The translations under genes were made by a program, and so were the position numbers. This document shows, piece after piece, positions 1 to 10,803 of a stretch of 64,000 nucleotides of DNA. The first letter of the stretch is position 1. Each line of letters starts with the position of its first letter. Origin of the DNA: Kitagawia praeruptora (Eukaryota; Streptophyta; Magnoliopsida; Apiales; Apiaceae); assembly GCA_037693485.1 (NCBI GenBank), contig CM075354.1, positions 63,349,501 through 63,413,500 of the forward strand, given 5' to 3'. The notes under the pieces are model-generated. The model saw only the letters and a list, made by a program, of their open reading frames with translations, had not been told where the DNA came from and did no database searches.

Positions 1-1766
1 AGTCATTTAAAATATTATATTTTGAATCTATCTAGGTAAGTTACTTTTCAAGAACTTATATATTTATGGAATTACCCTGTTGTGGTTACAAGCTTTATGC
101 GTACCATTTTCCATGTGTGATCACACAACCCTGTGTCGAGATTGATATCGGTACAAGTGTATATCTATACTTGAACTCTTTTGAACTCAAAACATTTTCG
201 AAAACCCCCGGTCAGGTTTTACTCTCTTGCTCGTTTTTCAAGAAATTATCGGTCGACTGAAGTCGAACTTCAACTACTCAAGTTTTCTATCAAAATGATT
301 TTGACAAGAAAAGAAAAAGGGGACTCTGGCAGGTGTGGGAATCGTTGACGAACGATTCCCGGGATGTGTAAGCGGTCGTGAGCCAGGCGGCCCATCAATT
401 ATTATTCCGGCCCAGGCGTTGCCGAAGGATGATTACGGATGTAGTTTTCATCGAGGGTGATTACGGATGTAGTTTTCACCCGGGGATAGTTACGGATGTA
501 GTTTCTATCCTTCTACCAGTAGAGAAGACCCGCGGATTATTGGACTTGGATGTGGCGACTGATCATCGTCAATCCTTGTCAGGTTTTTATGTTTTCTTTA
601 AGTCCCATCCTCCACTTTGGAAAAATACTCAAACACTGCTTCTTAGGCCTAAGTGCCAAGTAGCCGATAGTGTTGTTTTCAATTTTGAAAGATGATGAAT
701 TCATGCAGTATCTAGAACTGCAAGATTATTCTAACAATAATGGCACGTGTTGGTGCTCTTTTGCAATTATTCAAAAGATGAAAGATGGTTCATCAGTTAT
801 TGATGTTAAGTCCCAAATGTTTTGCTTCAAGAGCTTTGACTCTCTTCCTATCAGTTATTTCTGAGTTTAACTTATCAAGTGGTTAACGAACGTATATCCT
901 GTATAGAATCTTGAACTGTAAGGTGTTTTGATGATAATGATATACTCATGTGTATATACTTACAAACTTGAGGAGTATTAAAAAGGGAACTTTATAATGG
1001 ATTGGTTTATGAAGGGTGGTAATAACTATCTTAGCAGCATATTGAACTGCATATTTTGAAAAGCTCCCTAAGAGGTTATCAATACTATGAGGTATGGTAT
1101 GTGGATAAGGTATGAGGATTACTATTGTTGACATGAACTTACTTTATTTATCTGATGTTACTCGAAATGTCATATATCCCCTACTGAGGTTTCATTGTTG
1201 TAAATATTTCGAAATTGATATTAAGTATCGTTATATTTTGAAAACTCCATGTGTATATTGATATATATTGTTGTGCTCTATTAATACTTGCTGGGCAATT
1301 CTTTCGCTCATACTTGCTTGTTTTAAATATTAACCTTTTAGAGGAAGGTAGATGATTGAGGCTTATCTGCATGGCTCAGAAGAAGCAGGTAGTACGCCCT
1401 TATGAAGATGATATGATCCAGAAAAGTTATAGCTGGAATAAGTTATATGTAAGTACATTGATGTGTAATATATATTACTTTGTGCTGAGTAGTACTAGTT
1501 GCTGGTGTACTTCCCAACGAAGCTATACTAGTAGTATAAGATTTTTAAGACATAGTGCGATGTAATAGAATGGATGTAATAAAGATGTAAAGAATGTAGT
1601 TCTTGTTTCTAGCCCTATGACCTAAAAGATGCTTGGTGGTTGGGGTCGCAGAGTTATATTTCAGTTTTAATGATTACAGATGGTTTAATGTTGTTAAACA
1701 GGTAATTTGATGTTAAGGATTTCCGCGTGACGACCAAATCCCTGACCCCGGATTTGGGGCGTTACA
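1..1766 (+). mobile_element. 3' part of a Tekay/Del-like LTR (solo LTR or element end)
   Basis: The right edge reads ccccggatttggggcgttaca, the same end motif as the solo LTR that finishes at 61316. It is followed directly by LTR sequence that continues uninterrupted in another copy at 49593, so this is an LTR inserted into the older 5' LTR of the large Tekay element. The left end lies outside the window, so solo LTR and complete element cannot be told apart. A block of 28-29 bp tandem repeats precedes a ccttctaccagtag motif. Short open frames here look non-coding. Confidence 0.75.
428..512 (+). repeat. Three tandem 28-29 bp repeats in LTR
   Basis: The core gattacggatgtagttttc recurs at about 431 and 459, with a diverged copy at about 488. 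The array sits just before ccttctaccagtag. The solo LTR at 57086-61316 has an array of the same period at the equivalent place, but with an unrelated unit. Confidence 0.85.
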
Positions 1767-3219
1767 TATGTGATTAGGTTTGATCTGTTTTAGTATGGAC
1801 TGGTAAATATATGGTTTTAATCTATTCACCTTTTACCATAGCAGTTAATATTAAAAATAAAAATTTCTTTTATTTTGGTTTGGCAAAAATGTTATTTACC
1901 TTTTCTAAATTTGATTTTTTGTTATTTCTTTTAAAAGGTGTAATTTTCTTTTAAAAATTTGAAAATTGTTTTGTAAATTGAAGTTTAAATTCAGAATTAT
2001 TTCTGAATTTATAATTTAAGTATTTTTAAGTAAAAAATCATTTATTTATTTATTTTAATTCATTTATTTTATAGTTTCCAATGATTTAAAAATTCTAGAA
2101 AAATTCCCAAAAATCTTGAAATTGATTTGCAAGCATTCAAAAATATCTGGAGCCAAGTTAAGCTTGAAGACAAAGTTTGTTTGTTTTAAAAATATATTCG
2201 TGGTTCGATAGATCTATAAAATGATCTACAAATGTTTTAAAAATATTCTAAATGCAGTTTTATCCTAAAACAAGGATTGAGTGTTGTTTTAAATTGTTTC
2301 TGAAGTTCGTTAAATTCTAAGTGTAAGTAGTATGGTTTGTCGGATGGGGATTAAATCGCTAAGTATTACGTGATTTACGTGCAATATATGCTAGTGTGTC
2401 ATGAAAGTGAGTAATTGTTTGACTGAGTATTTAATGGAGTCCCTTCGGGGAGACCAGATTAATGGTCAGAGGTTATCAATCCATTTCAGGGCTTTGCTGT
2501 GTGCATTGGTCGTGGTTAATTAGTGCTTGAATGATCATCGGCCTAACCCTAATGTTTTTTTTATAAAATTTAAGAGTCCAATTCTAATCGAAACCTCGAA
2601 TTTAAATTATTGTGAATTGAATCTCTTGAGACATTTGATGATTATCTTTGCTTATCATAACTATTGTCAATTCTCATTGTTGACACATTTATTCTAGCGG
2701 AGCACTGCTAGCTCACCTTTGGGTTATTATATTTAATTCCTTCAGTTGCTTTCTTCCGCAGCGTATGATGATTATTCTTGTTGATCAGAATTTCTGATTG
2801 CTCATGATATTGATTGATATTTATGCTTGCTGAGCACTGTTGGCTCACTCTTGCATTGTTGTTGTTTCTTTCTTCAGTTAATAGAGAAAACGGGTAGACC
2901 TAGAAGTTAGTGAACAGTCTTGTTCCTGCAACGAAAGGTGACGCTCAGGTTGATGACTTTGGTCGAGTATTGATCTTGAGCTTGTCAAAGGTTGGTTAAC
3001 TGGTTGACAGATAGAATTAGTTGTTATCAATTTGTATAACAATTTCATTTTGAGGTTGGATTGTAATAATGTAATTTAATAGTTTGTTTCATACCATAAC
3101 CTCTATGCGATCTTGGATCAGGGGTATTTTATTGTTATATTATGTTTTTATCCAGGTATGTGTTATGTTGATTGTGGTTAGTGGCCCCAAATCTGTACCC
3201 CAGATTATAGGATGCCACA
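1767..3219 (+). mobile_element. 5' LTR (3' portion) of the large Tekay/Del-like element
   Basis: This stretch matches 49593-51639 almost base for base in long blocks and ends gatgccaca, immediately before a tRNA-Met primer-binding site. It is therefore the retained part of the 5' LTR whose 3' partner is 48253-51639. The first 1.3 kb is cut off by the LTR inserted at 1766. Relative to the 3' LTR it lacks about 525 bp after 2434 and one copy of a roughly 36 bp unit around ttcggggagaccagattaat. It contains two copies of a GAGC-N-GGCTC palindrome, at about 2700 and 2826. Confidence 0.88.
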
Positions 3220-3221
3220 GT

Positions 3222-3233
3222 TGGTATCAGAGA
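3222..3233 (+). other. Primer-binding site (tRNA-Met type) of Tekay-like element
   Basis: The string tggtatcagaga begins two bases after the LTR end. TGGTATCAGAG is the usual site complementary to initiator tRNA-Met in plant LTR retrotransposons. It fixes the element as plus-strand. Confidence 0.85.
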
Positions 3234-5034
3234 TACAGGTTATGGTCACTGAGACAGATTAGGAGGGTAGGGTGTACGTGTCTAAGATAGACGTCGGATA
3301 GAACGATTTGGGATAAAGTTCGCTTTAGGTTATCACGACGAGTATTATGACGTTATACGGTCTTTCAACATATCGCGCGAATAGGAGTTCGATTCGTTTG
3401 AAGATTTGGGCATGAGCGAGACAGCTAATCTGGAGCTATATAAGCTAATTGGGCAGTTGGAGCTACCAGTCTGGAAGACATTATCTCGAGGTTTTCACGT
3501 ATATTCTAGAACTTTTATACGGTATTAGTTACAATGTGAACGTTATAGAGAGAGAGTACGAGATGGTTATAAACACGATGTGGGAAGCGATTATCGGTAT
3601 GGGTTGGAAGTTAGGGCGTAGCTGTGCACCTCTAGTCATTGATCTCATTAAATTTATTGTCTTATTCTTAAATGTTCTAAAAATTCTTATTCTCGCTTTG
3701 AATTGTCGTAAATTAATTCCTGGGTTATACCATTGCTGAAGCATTTGTTGCGCAGTGACAGTTAAAAATCGAGTATGAATTGAGATCTTCTTACTTATTC
3801 AGCTCATTATTGTTAGGTCAGTTTTGGCAGCTAGGCATATTAGTGCTTAGCCGACAAGAGTGATATTATGAATAATTAGGATTTCTTGAATGATTGTTTA
3901 ATCGACAGTTGATGCATACGTTTGGTGATCAACTACACTTCAATTGATGATGAGCTTTGGATATTAGGTTCACTTGAATTCAATCTTATTCTTTCAAAAA
4001 TATCCCTATTTTTCAGAGGATACTTGATCCAACCTTATATACAAAACTTTTGAGACTCTTGAATTCTTTCTATTTTCCCTGAACACTTGATCTTCTTTAT
4101 TCAGACTGAGATGAACAACCTATGTATATAGGGGATTCAGGGACATTTTATCTCTGTGATAAAAGTCTGGTGGGACACCACTGATTGTGTTTGTCATAAA
4201 AGTAGTAAAGACTGCCCATCTTTATGTACTATGGTGGTTGACCTCAGTGACAAATGCAATCTGATAATAGTTCAAAGATCAAATTGATCTCTCGGTTAAA
4301 TTCTTTTTCAAAAAGTTTTTTTAAATAAAACTTATTATATATTCACATTTGATACCTATTCATTCTATTAATTTCTTTTGTCAAAAACCTTAATGATTTC
4401 AGAATTACCAACGATGAAGAGATGTAAAGATGGACGTGACGACATCCTAAGTGGTTGAAACTACAATTAAGTTGACGAAGAATTGGTTGAGCAAGTTGAG
4501 AAGTGGTGTTAAAACAGAGGTGGCATATTAAAGTGAATCACTTAATGGATTGATAGTACAAAGGTTCGAAATTAATGAGAATTGAGTCAGGTAAAGAGTG
4601 GGTAACAAGGGCATAAGATTATGGATTTTGTTAAAGGTTGAAAAGAGAATGTGGATGGAGATATTTGGTATATGATAGTTAGTGTTGATGAAAAATTGTT
4701 TTGGACACCAGTTTAATGTGGGAGGTAGTAAATGGAAGATCAAGAGATTTTGAATGGTTTGAAACCCATTGTTGGGTACAAGATTCAGAATTGAACATGA
4801 TAACTTGCGTAAAGTGGAGCGAAGCAGGACGGATTCGTTTGTAAGAAGTATAAGGAGAAGTTTAAATTAGAATAAGAATTAAGGCGATTGTGTTGGAATT
4901 AACAACTTATGTGAGCCCAATATAAATGATTATGATTATTAAGGATAGAAGAGAGTTGACCAAGATGGGGCAAGATGATAAGAGGAGGAAGATAGAGATT
5001 CAGGGAGTTTCAGAAATGTTTTAACAAAGACATG
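3234..5034 (+). mobile_element. Decayed 5' internal region of the Tekay-like element
   Basis: This lies between the primer-binding site and the Athila-like insertion. No frame longer than about 96 codons survives and no domain is recognisable. It probably held the gag start. The stretch about 3640-4390 differs in composition and may be a further unidentified insertion, but no ends or duplications could be defined. Confidence 0.5.
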
Positions 5035-5469
5035 TTATAAGTGGATTTTATATCCACTTGGAACATTCCATATCAGCTTAAATTGATTCACTTGGACTCA
5101 AGTTTTTTGTAGTTTTGATGTGTTTGTGTTTAGTTGTGCAGGTTTGTGAAATATCGTTTAGGGTTGGTGATTTTATCAATTTTGGAGATGATTTGAGCAA
5201 TGGAATGAAGGATGGCGTATTTCCCTAGGCTATCATGAGGATTTATAAGTCAATAATTGAAGAACGGGAAGTGGCGAAAGAATCGGAAGAGAAAACGGAT
5301 GAAAAATGAGCAAATTGTGGAAAATTCAGATTTCAGGGTATGTTGCGCAGTCTACACTGTTTTAGCCATATCTGGAGTTCTAGAAGTCCGTTTTGGACGA
5401 TCTTACTATCCACGCGAAGCTTGGGAAATTTTCTACAAGAATAAAGCAAAATAAAAATTCTGGACAGGA

Positions 5470-5615
5470 GCACCAGCGCAGGCAGCGCTCCAGAAAGTCC
5501 AGAAATAGCAAGTAGAGCGCAGGCAGCGCTTATATAGCGCAGGCAGCGCTTGAACAGTGCTCGGAAATAGAAAACACAGCGCAGGCTTTGCTCTAGGGAG
5601 CGCTGGCAGCGCTTG
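5470..5615 (+). repeat. Interspersed AGCGCAGGCAGCGCT repeats in LTR
   Basis: Three exact copies of the 15-mer begin near 5474, 5516 and 5535, followed by variants near 5578 and 5599. Each unit is itself partly self-complementary (AGCGC...GCGCT). The 3' LTR (33240-33405) has the same block with one more variant copy. It is strikingly GC-rich in an AT-rich LTR, and lies 130-270 bp upstream of the TATA motif. Confidence 0.85.
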
Positions 5616-5742
5616 ACCGGGAGAAAATTGCTAAAAAATGTCTTTTTTACCCCTATTCGAATTCTATTTGTATTTTTGGTACCCAAACCTATTTCTAATT
5701 GTATTGTAGGTTTTTTTTCTTGCTGGGCAAGATATATAGGCC

Positions 5743-5749
5743 TATAAAA
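5743..5749 (+). promoter_or_regulatory. Probable TATA box of Athila-like LTR
   Basis: TATAAAA in the context ggcctataaaaacac is conserved at 33533 in the 3' LTR. It lies mid-LTR, where the U3/R boundary is expected. The start site is not determined. Confidence 0.5.
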
Positions 5750-6775
5750 ACACATCTTAGCATTGTAATTTGGATAGTTTTTATTATTGTATCATAGCTT
5801 AGATCTGCGAGGGAGAAAAGGAGAGAAGGATTCAACGCTCGTGACAAGCAACGGATCTAGATCTACTTCATCTCTTGAATACTTTGGATTATAGATTTGT
5901 TTTCTTAACTCTTTGTTTTATTAATATTATTGTTTCTCTTATTCATATCTTGTTTATTATCATGTTTTCATCAAATCTCATGACGATGAACGGTTCAATT
6001 ATGAGCTAATCGTTGTCATGGGATTCTAACGGAGTTATCTATGTAGCTTAGTAGTTTGATTGCTTTAAAGATTACGTGTGGTGAATTCTTGATATCCTCG
6101 TATGGTTAATCTTAATGCTTTTAGATGCGTAGCTAACATCTAAATTGAATTGTTAATCTCTTGTGAAGCGAGAGTAGATCTTGAGGTTTAGAACTTGCCA
6201 TGCTAGCATAGGATAGGTTGATGTTTTAACATCATGATTTGTGGCATGAATAGAGATATTATGCTGCCCTGTGTGATCTATGTGGATAACTTGTGCTTAA
6301 ACCTTTATGTTTTCAAATTCTATAGAGATATAGGGTCTAAACATAATTGGTGTCTACCCATCTTCTATCTCTTTTGTGGATGCATGTGTAGTTTGGTACT
6401 AGTATACCGAGAGGTAAATTTTACTTGTTTCGTGTTGTCCGATCAGATATCAAATCCCACATGTGTATTGATTAAAGGCATCGACTCTAAGTGAAGTATT
6501 TAACGAAGTTAGGATCCCATGTTTATTCTCCTATAAGTAATTCAGTTTTAAATTTTAGTCGTTAATTAATTCTTAGTTATATAATTTGCATCTTAGTTTA
6601 ATTTAGAAAGTTAAAACCCAAATTTGTTATTTGTCTTAGCAGTGGATTAAAACCATACATTGTTGCATAGGTACTAAATTGAATTAAAAACCAGATCTTT
6701 GTGGGAACGAACTTGACTTACATCTGTATTACTTGTGACCACGTACGCTTGCGTGATTTAGTGCAAACAAGTTTT

Positions 6776-6793
6776 TGGCGCCGCTGTCGGGGA
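6776..6793 (+). other. Primer-binding site (tRNA-Asp type)
   Basis: tggcgccgctgtcgggga begins seven bases after the LTR end. This is the site typical of Athila/Tat-group elements. The minus-strand Athila has the equivalent at 20629-20647. Confidence 0.85.
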
Positions 6794-6932
6794 TCATCGA
6801 TGTTTTATTTTTGGTTTATGTGCTTGTCAATAGTGGTCGTTAGAGTTCACTAACTCGGATTTCTTTTTCTTATCTATTCTTGTATAGTTCGTTGGTGTTT
6901 AAGGTACTTGTCAGAGAGCGTTGACGTTGAAG

Positions 6933-7244
6933 ATGGATTTTCTAACTTACTATGGAGTTCAGCAGGTGGCTAGTGTTTGTGAGCTATGTGCGGGCGCACA
7001 TGAGACGTATCAGTGCTGGAGCAACCAAGGTGGTATTCAACAGCCTCAGCAATGTGAGCGGTGTTTGGGCGTTCATGATCCCTCACAATATTGTTACTAC
7101 GAAGGAGTTGATCCATATGTCAGTTATGAGGAGCAACCATATTTTCAATACCATCCTCAACAGTACCAGCAAGATGTTCCAAATATGTCATATTTCTTTG
7201 GTAGTGAAGAGTTTCAACATCAGCAACCTACTCTTAATTTTTAG
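6933..7244 (+). CDS. Mini-gag ORF1: zinc-knuckle-like Cys/His protein
   Basis: This 103-residue frame is chosen from the ATG at 6933; the upstream in-frame TTG at 6921 is not a credible start. Residues 9-23 (QQVASVCELCAGAHE) match the zinc-knuckle area of the full-length Athila gag at about 19600 (QQVASICELCAGGHD). A second Cys-x2-Cys...Cys group follows (CERCLGVHDPSQYC). The rest is rich in Gln, Tyr and Pro. The capsid part of gag is absent, so the element starts translation almost at the nucleic-acid-binding region. The TAG at 7242 is followed in the same frame by ORF2 after six codons, so the two were probably one frame. Function is inferred only from similarity to gag. Confidence 0.7.
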   Translation: MDFLTYYGVQQVASVCELCAGAHETYQCWSNQGGIQQPQQCERCLGVHDPSQYCYYEGVDPYVSYEEQPYFQYHPQQYQQDVPNMSYFFGSEEFQHQQPTLNF

Positions 7245-7262
7245 TCAGATGAGGTTGTAACT

Positions 7263-7913
7263 ATGGAGGAGCTTAGGATGCTTGAAAAGAGTAATGAGGA
7301 GTCTCTCAAATCTTTGGAGATACTAGTTGCTCGAGCTTTGAGTGCCTTGGAACAAGAGAAACAACAATTCATATTAGAGGCGATTCCAGAGAATAACGGT
7401 GATTTGGAGCAAGGTACTGCATGCATAATTGTGGAAGACAAATTCCAAGGTAAGGTGAGTGTTCACAAGCCGTGTGAGGAATTTGATCAAGCTAGTGAGG
7501 TGGATGATTTGGAAAGGGCACAATTCGGGACAGACACTGATGAACTACACAAATTTCAAGAATTGGTATGTGCGTACCAAGAGGCTGATGACCATGGGAA
7601 AGATGTAGGTCTTCTACTTGTCTCTGAGTCTAAAGATGGAGGTAGCGTATTAGAGCCAATGGAGGAAGTTCTCTTTGAGGAACCAAAGGCTTCAGCAACT
7701 TACATTTACCCTCCTCCATTATATTCAAGCGAAGCCCACGAATGTGTGTTGTTCTACAAATTGATAGATTTTGGGTCAACAGATGAAGGCATTGGAATAG
7801 GAGATAGCTGTTTTACGAATAGGCCAAGCGAGGAGAAATGGCAGAAAGTGTGTCGCCGTGATGATGATGAAGTCTCGCGAAGAGAGGACCAGGCCAACTA
7901 TTATCATCCTTAA
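7263..7913 (+). CDS. Mini-gag ORF2: gag-derived coiled-coil / acidic protein
   Basis: This 216-residue frame continues in phase with ORF1. Its start (MEELRMLEKSNEESLKSLEI) resembles the gag segment LEELRAMVKSQAVSLQSQAS of the autonomous Athila, just after the knuckle, and suggests a short coiled coil over about residues 1-45. The rest is acidic (many Glu and Asp) with no recognised domain and no catalytic motif. The stop codon is followed within about 15 bp by the conserved structured element seen after pol in the other Athila. It may be a carrier protein for packaging, or simply a degrading gag remnant; the long open frame argues weakly for constraint. Confidence 0.6.
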   Translation: MEELRMLEKSNEESLKSLEILVARALSALEQEKQQFILEAIPENNGDLEQGTACIIVEDKFQGKVSVHKPCEEFDQASEVDDLERAQFGTDTDELHKFQELVCAYQEADDHGKDVGLLLVSESKDGGSVLEPMEEVLFEEPKASATYIYPPPLYSSEAHECVLFYKLIDFGSTDEGIGIGDSCFTNRPSEEKWQKVCRRDDDEVSRREDQANYYHP

Positions 7914-7927
7914 TGGAGGCTTGGAAG

Positions 7928-7980
7928 TAACGTCAAGCTAATGACGTTAAAGAAGCGCTTCGTGGGAGGCAACCCATGTG
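7928..7980 (+). promoter_or_regulatory. Conserved post-stop element of Athila 3' region
   Basis: The segment contains an inverted repeat AACGTC...GACGTT, then agcgcttc and gggaggcaacccatg. The same order and nearly the same sequence, reverse-complemented, lies at 15063-15112 just after the pol stop of the minus-strand Athila. Conservation outside coding sequence suggests an RNA structure or signal; its role is unknown. Confidence 0.65.
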
Positions 7981-9012
7981 TTTCGATGATTAGGTATGTT
8001 TCCTACTATCCCTCCTATTTACCTTCCATTCAATGCGAACATTGAATATTTTTAAGTTTGGGGGTGGTTTGGGGGATTAGTAGTTGTTGTTGTATTATGT
8101 GTTCATGTAGGATTTCATGCTTTGCATATTAGTAGTAGTAAATTATGCATTTATGTTCGTGTTATCTACGTTTGTTTCATATAGGACATTTTGTTTTTAT
8201 GTTCGTATTTCATGTGAGTTCATAATAGTTTGCATTTGCACCCATGCTTGATAGGAATTTTGTGTTGTTGACGCTTTTGATTGAGAAGTGATATGCTTTG
8301 TTCTTGTGCACACACATACAATAGTAAGTTGAAGCTAGTAGACTTATTGAATGTTGTAAGTGATTAGAAGGACATGAATATGTGCAAGATGATTTAGTTT
8401 GCATGCTTTGAATACAAGTTGGTGCATTAGAGAGATTTTTGCTTGGGATTGAGTATGTTTTTCCACCAAGTGAGTTTTTGAGCCTTATTGCATATTTGTT
8501 GCAATTTATTCATTTGCTTGAGTGTCCACGGATTGTTTGCATTGCTAGCAATTGTTTAAGATCTTTCTTGAAACGCATGACATTATTTGACGATTAAAAT
8601 GATAAAGACATTTAGGAATAACCGCGTATTTTCTCATATTACCACACCATATTTATATGATCAATTAGTTAACCCGTTGAGCTTAATCCTATTTTTTCGG
8701 TGACATACCACATTACTTGCCTAGACCTTTTTCTTGTATTGGTCGTACATTAATTTGAACCCGCATTGTCAAAGGCTAGTAGAGTGCTTAAGGGAGTAAT
8801 AGGGTGTGCAAAGGAGGGGTATTGTTGGTCTTACTTTTGGGGAAATATTGAAAATTGGGTTTGTTTACTTGATAGTCGGCATGTGTAATAAAATTGTGGG
8901 ATCGTTGTTATTGTTTATATTATTGTTATATTTAGCTCTCGAAAAAAAAGAAAAAAGAAAAAAGAAAAAAAAAGAAAAAAAGAAAAAAAAAGAAGAAAAA
9001 AAAAGAAAAAAA

Positions 9013-9055
<43 letters not shown>

Positions 9056-9650
9056 GAGAGCATGTTTGTGTTGTTGTGATCCTATTTTAGTCGACTAGTC
9101 GAGTGTTTGTTTTAGTAAAAATTATGTGTGGGGGGGGGAATAGGGTGTTATGTATGATTTATTATGGTACTTACTAGCTTTTGACACTTCACCTGATTTG
9201 GCTTTTGACATACCTTGTCCCTAGCCCCGTTACAACCCAAATAAAGACCTTTTGATTATCGTCATTGATGTATGTTGTGTTAAGAGTTATATTGATACCA
9301 AATGTCAAGCATGTTTATGATTTTGTTGGAATTGAGTGATACACTTACCCTTGTTCTTGAGAGAATATTCTTTTGTGAGTGGATTGTGAGTGTTTGCTTG
9401 TTGTTGCGTACGAGATCCCGAGTTTTGTCTCAAAGATGTACTCTTGTAGGCTTAGCATGATTACTAACTTATTCTTACATTTGATATGGACTTGTGAGAA
9501 CTTCTGCATGTTCATTGAGTAGACTATGTGAATACTTGCACTTTCGACACCAAGACATTGCGGTATTTACTTTGATTCTTAAGTTGATATGGCATGAGAG
9601 GATTTGAAGGTATGGTAGGATATTAGTACTAGATTAATTGCATTTTCATT
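7981..9650 (+). mobile_element. Non-coding 3' region of the non-autonomous Athila (left part)
   Basis: No gene is visible. Short blocks match the 3' region of the minus-strand Athila (for example around 8340-8640 against 13380-13760). It holds polypurine-tract-like sites at 8052-8077 (aagtttgggggtggtttggggg) and 9127-9142 (a run of nine G). The TCATT at 9646-9650 is the left target duplication of the SIRE insertion. The Lys-rich frame over 8950-9020 is a translation of simple repeats. Confidence 0.8.
8940..9053. repeat. Purine microsatellite followed by (TA)n
   Basis: Runs of A interrupted by single G over about 8941-9012 are followed by an uninterrupted TA dinucleotide repeat to about 9052. 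Confidence 0.95.
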
Positions 9651-10378
9651 TGTTAGGAATAATTCATAAGTTGTGATGTTAAGAATAGAATTTACACATT
9701 ATACTTCTTGTAATCCTGATCTTATAAAGGATTTAGCACTTTATATAGGATTTATGTGTAAGACAGTTATCTGTACAGTTTAGTCAGGAATGAACAGTGT
9801 ATCAAAGACTACATGTCAGGAACAAAGATCAAATCCTGATGACAGTCTAATACTGATGATGATCAGATACTGATGCAAGATGAAATCCTGATATCAGTTG
9901 TGTTACTGATGATGTCATTATAGATGCTACAGAAACTGGCAAGTGCTATAAAACAGGATCGTTGTTTGAAGAACAAGCAAGAAGATATTATGAAGGAAAG
10001 AGTTTTCTATTGATGGAAACTATCGACTAGAAGGCAGAACATTGTCATGTATAGATTATATCTTTCTGTTATTAGTTGATAGGTAGCATTATAAATACTC
10101 TCTCTATATCATTGTAAAGAGGGTGAAAAATTGAGTTCGTGTGCGTAGCTCTGTATAAGGTTTGTATTCGAGAGTTCGAAACAAACAGAGAGAGAGATTT
10201 GTATTGTCAGCAGCTGCTAAAGGTATTGTACACCTTTGGTAGAGTTTGTATTTGATCTTATTAATACAAACAAAGTTTGATTCATTTGTTTATTCTTGTT
10301 CATATAATCAAGCAAAAATCAGACACGGTTATATAACTTGTATTCAACCCCCCCTTCTACAAGTTATTCGAGTTAACA
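9651..10378 (+). mobile_element. 5' LTR of plus-strand SIRE element
   Basis: Starts tgttaggaat and ends gagttaaca; 728 bp. A TATAAATA motif lies at 10091-10098 and is conserved in the other two SIRE LTRs. Between 9830 and 9930 the motif (A/C)CTGATG recurs at close spacing. Confidence 0.93.
10091..10098 (+). promoter_or_regulatory. Probable TATA box of SIRE LTR
   Basis: TATAAATA followed by a CT-rich tract is present at the same LTR position at 32286 and, reverse-complemented, at 21552. About 190 bp of LTR follows, a plausible R-U5 length. Confidence 0.6.
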
Positions 10379-10380
10379 AT

Positions 10381-10391
10381 TGGTATCAGAG
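10381..10391 (+). other. Primer-binding site of SIRE element
   Basis: tggtatcagag starts two bases after the LTR end, matching the initiator tRNA-Met site used by copia elements. Confidence 0.88.
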
Positions 10392-10427
10392 AAGGTTGAT
10401 TTCGAATAATCATAAAGATCTGCAATC

Positions 10428-10803
10428 ATGTCTGGTTACAAGGATGGGAATACTAAGATTCCTATGCTCAAGAGAAACGAATATACTCTATGGGAAGTAA
10501 AGATGTTGCATCATCTGGAAGCAACAGATCCTGATTATCTTGACAGAATCAGAGATGGACCTTTTGTTCCAACAAAGGTCGTTGGACAAGCAACTGTTGA
10601 TGGTGTGGTTGTTCCAGAACATACAGCAGAGAAGCCAAAATCTGAATGGTCAGATAAAGACAAGGAAAATGTTCTTAAAGATGCTAAAGTGAGAAACATA
10701 TTATTCAACAGTCTTGATTCTGTTCTCACTAACTATGTTCTCTCTTGTAAAACTGCTAAGGATATATGGGACAATCTTAAGGTTCACTGTGAAGGAACTA
10801 AGC
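10428..10803 (+). pseudogene. Copia gag, N-terminal 125 codons only
   Basis: The ATG at 10428 lies 36 bp after the primer-binding site and starts a typical Ty1/copia gag: a sequence around EYTLWEVKMLHHLEA, then DIWDNLKVHCEGT near the end, characteristic of the copia gag (UBN2-type) domain. The frame is cut at codon 126 by the LTR of the minus-strand Athila, and runs 13 codons into it before stopping. The zinc knuckle and everything downstream are missing, and no continuation exists elsewhere in the window. Confidence 0.9.

Larger units (their letters stand above)
5035..6769 (+). mobile_element. 5' LTR of the non-autonomous Athila
   Basis: It pairs with 32805-34559 over its whole length. Its first bases (ttataagtgg) have drifted from the tgtgaagtgg start kept in the 3' copy. 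It ends gtgcaaaca. It includes the AGCGCAGGCAGCGCT repeat block and a TATAAAA motif at 5743. Confidence 0.92.

Noticed and set aside
3221..3233. tRNA-Met gene fragment
   Set aside because: Only the 3'-terminal complement is present, directly after an LTR; it is a primer-binding site.
5333..5755. 140-codon minus-strand frame
   Set aside because: Falls in the Athila-like LTR across the GC-rich repeats; the matching frame in the 3' LTR is shorter, so it is not conserved.
7241..7441. Minus-strand 66-codon frame
   Set aside because: Antisense shadow of the mini-gag frame.
8806..9057. Lys-rich 83-codon frame
   Set aside because: Its C-terminal half is a purine repeat followed by a TA repeat; non-coding 3' region of a retroelement.
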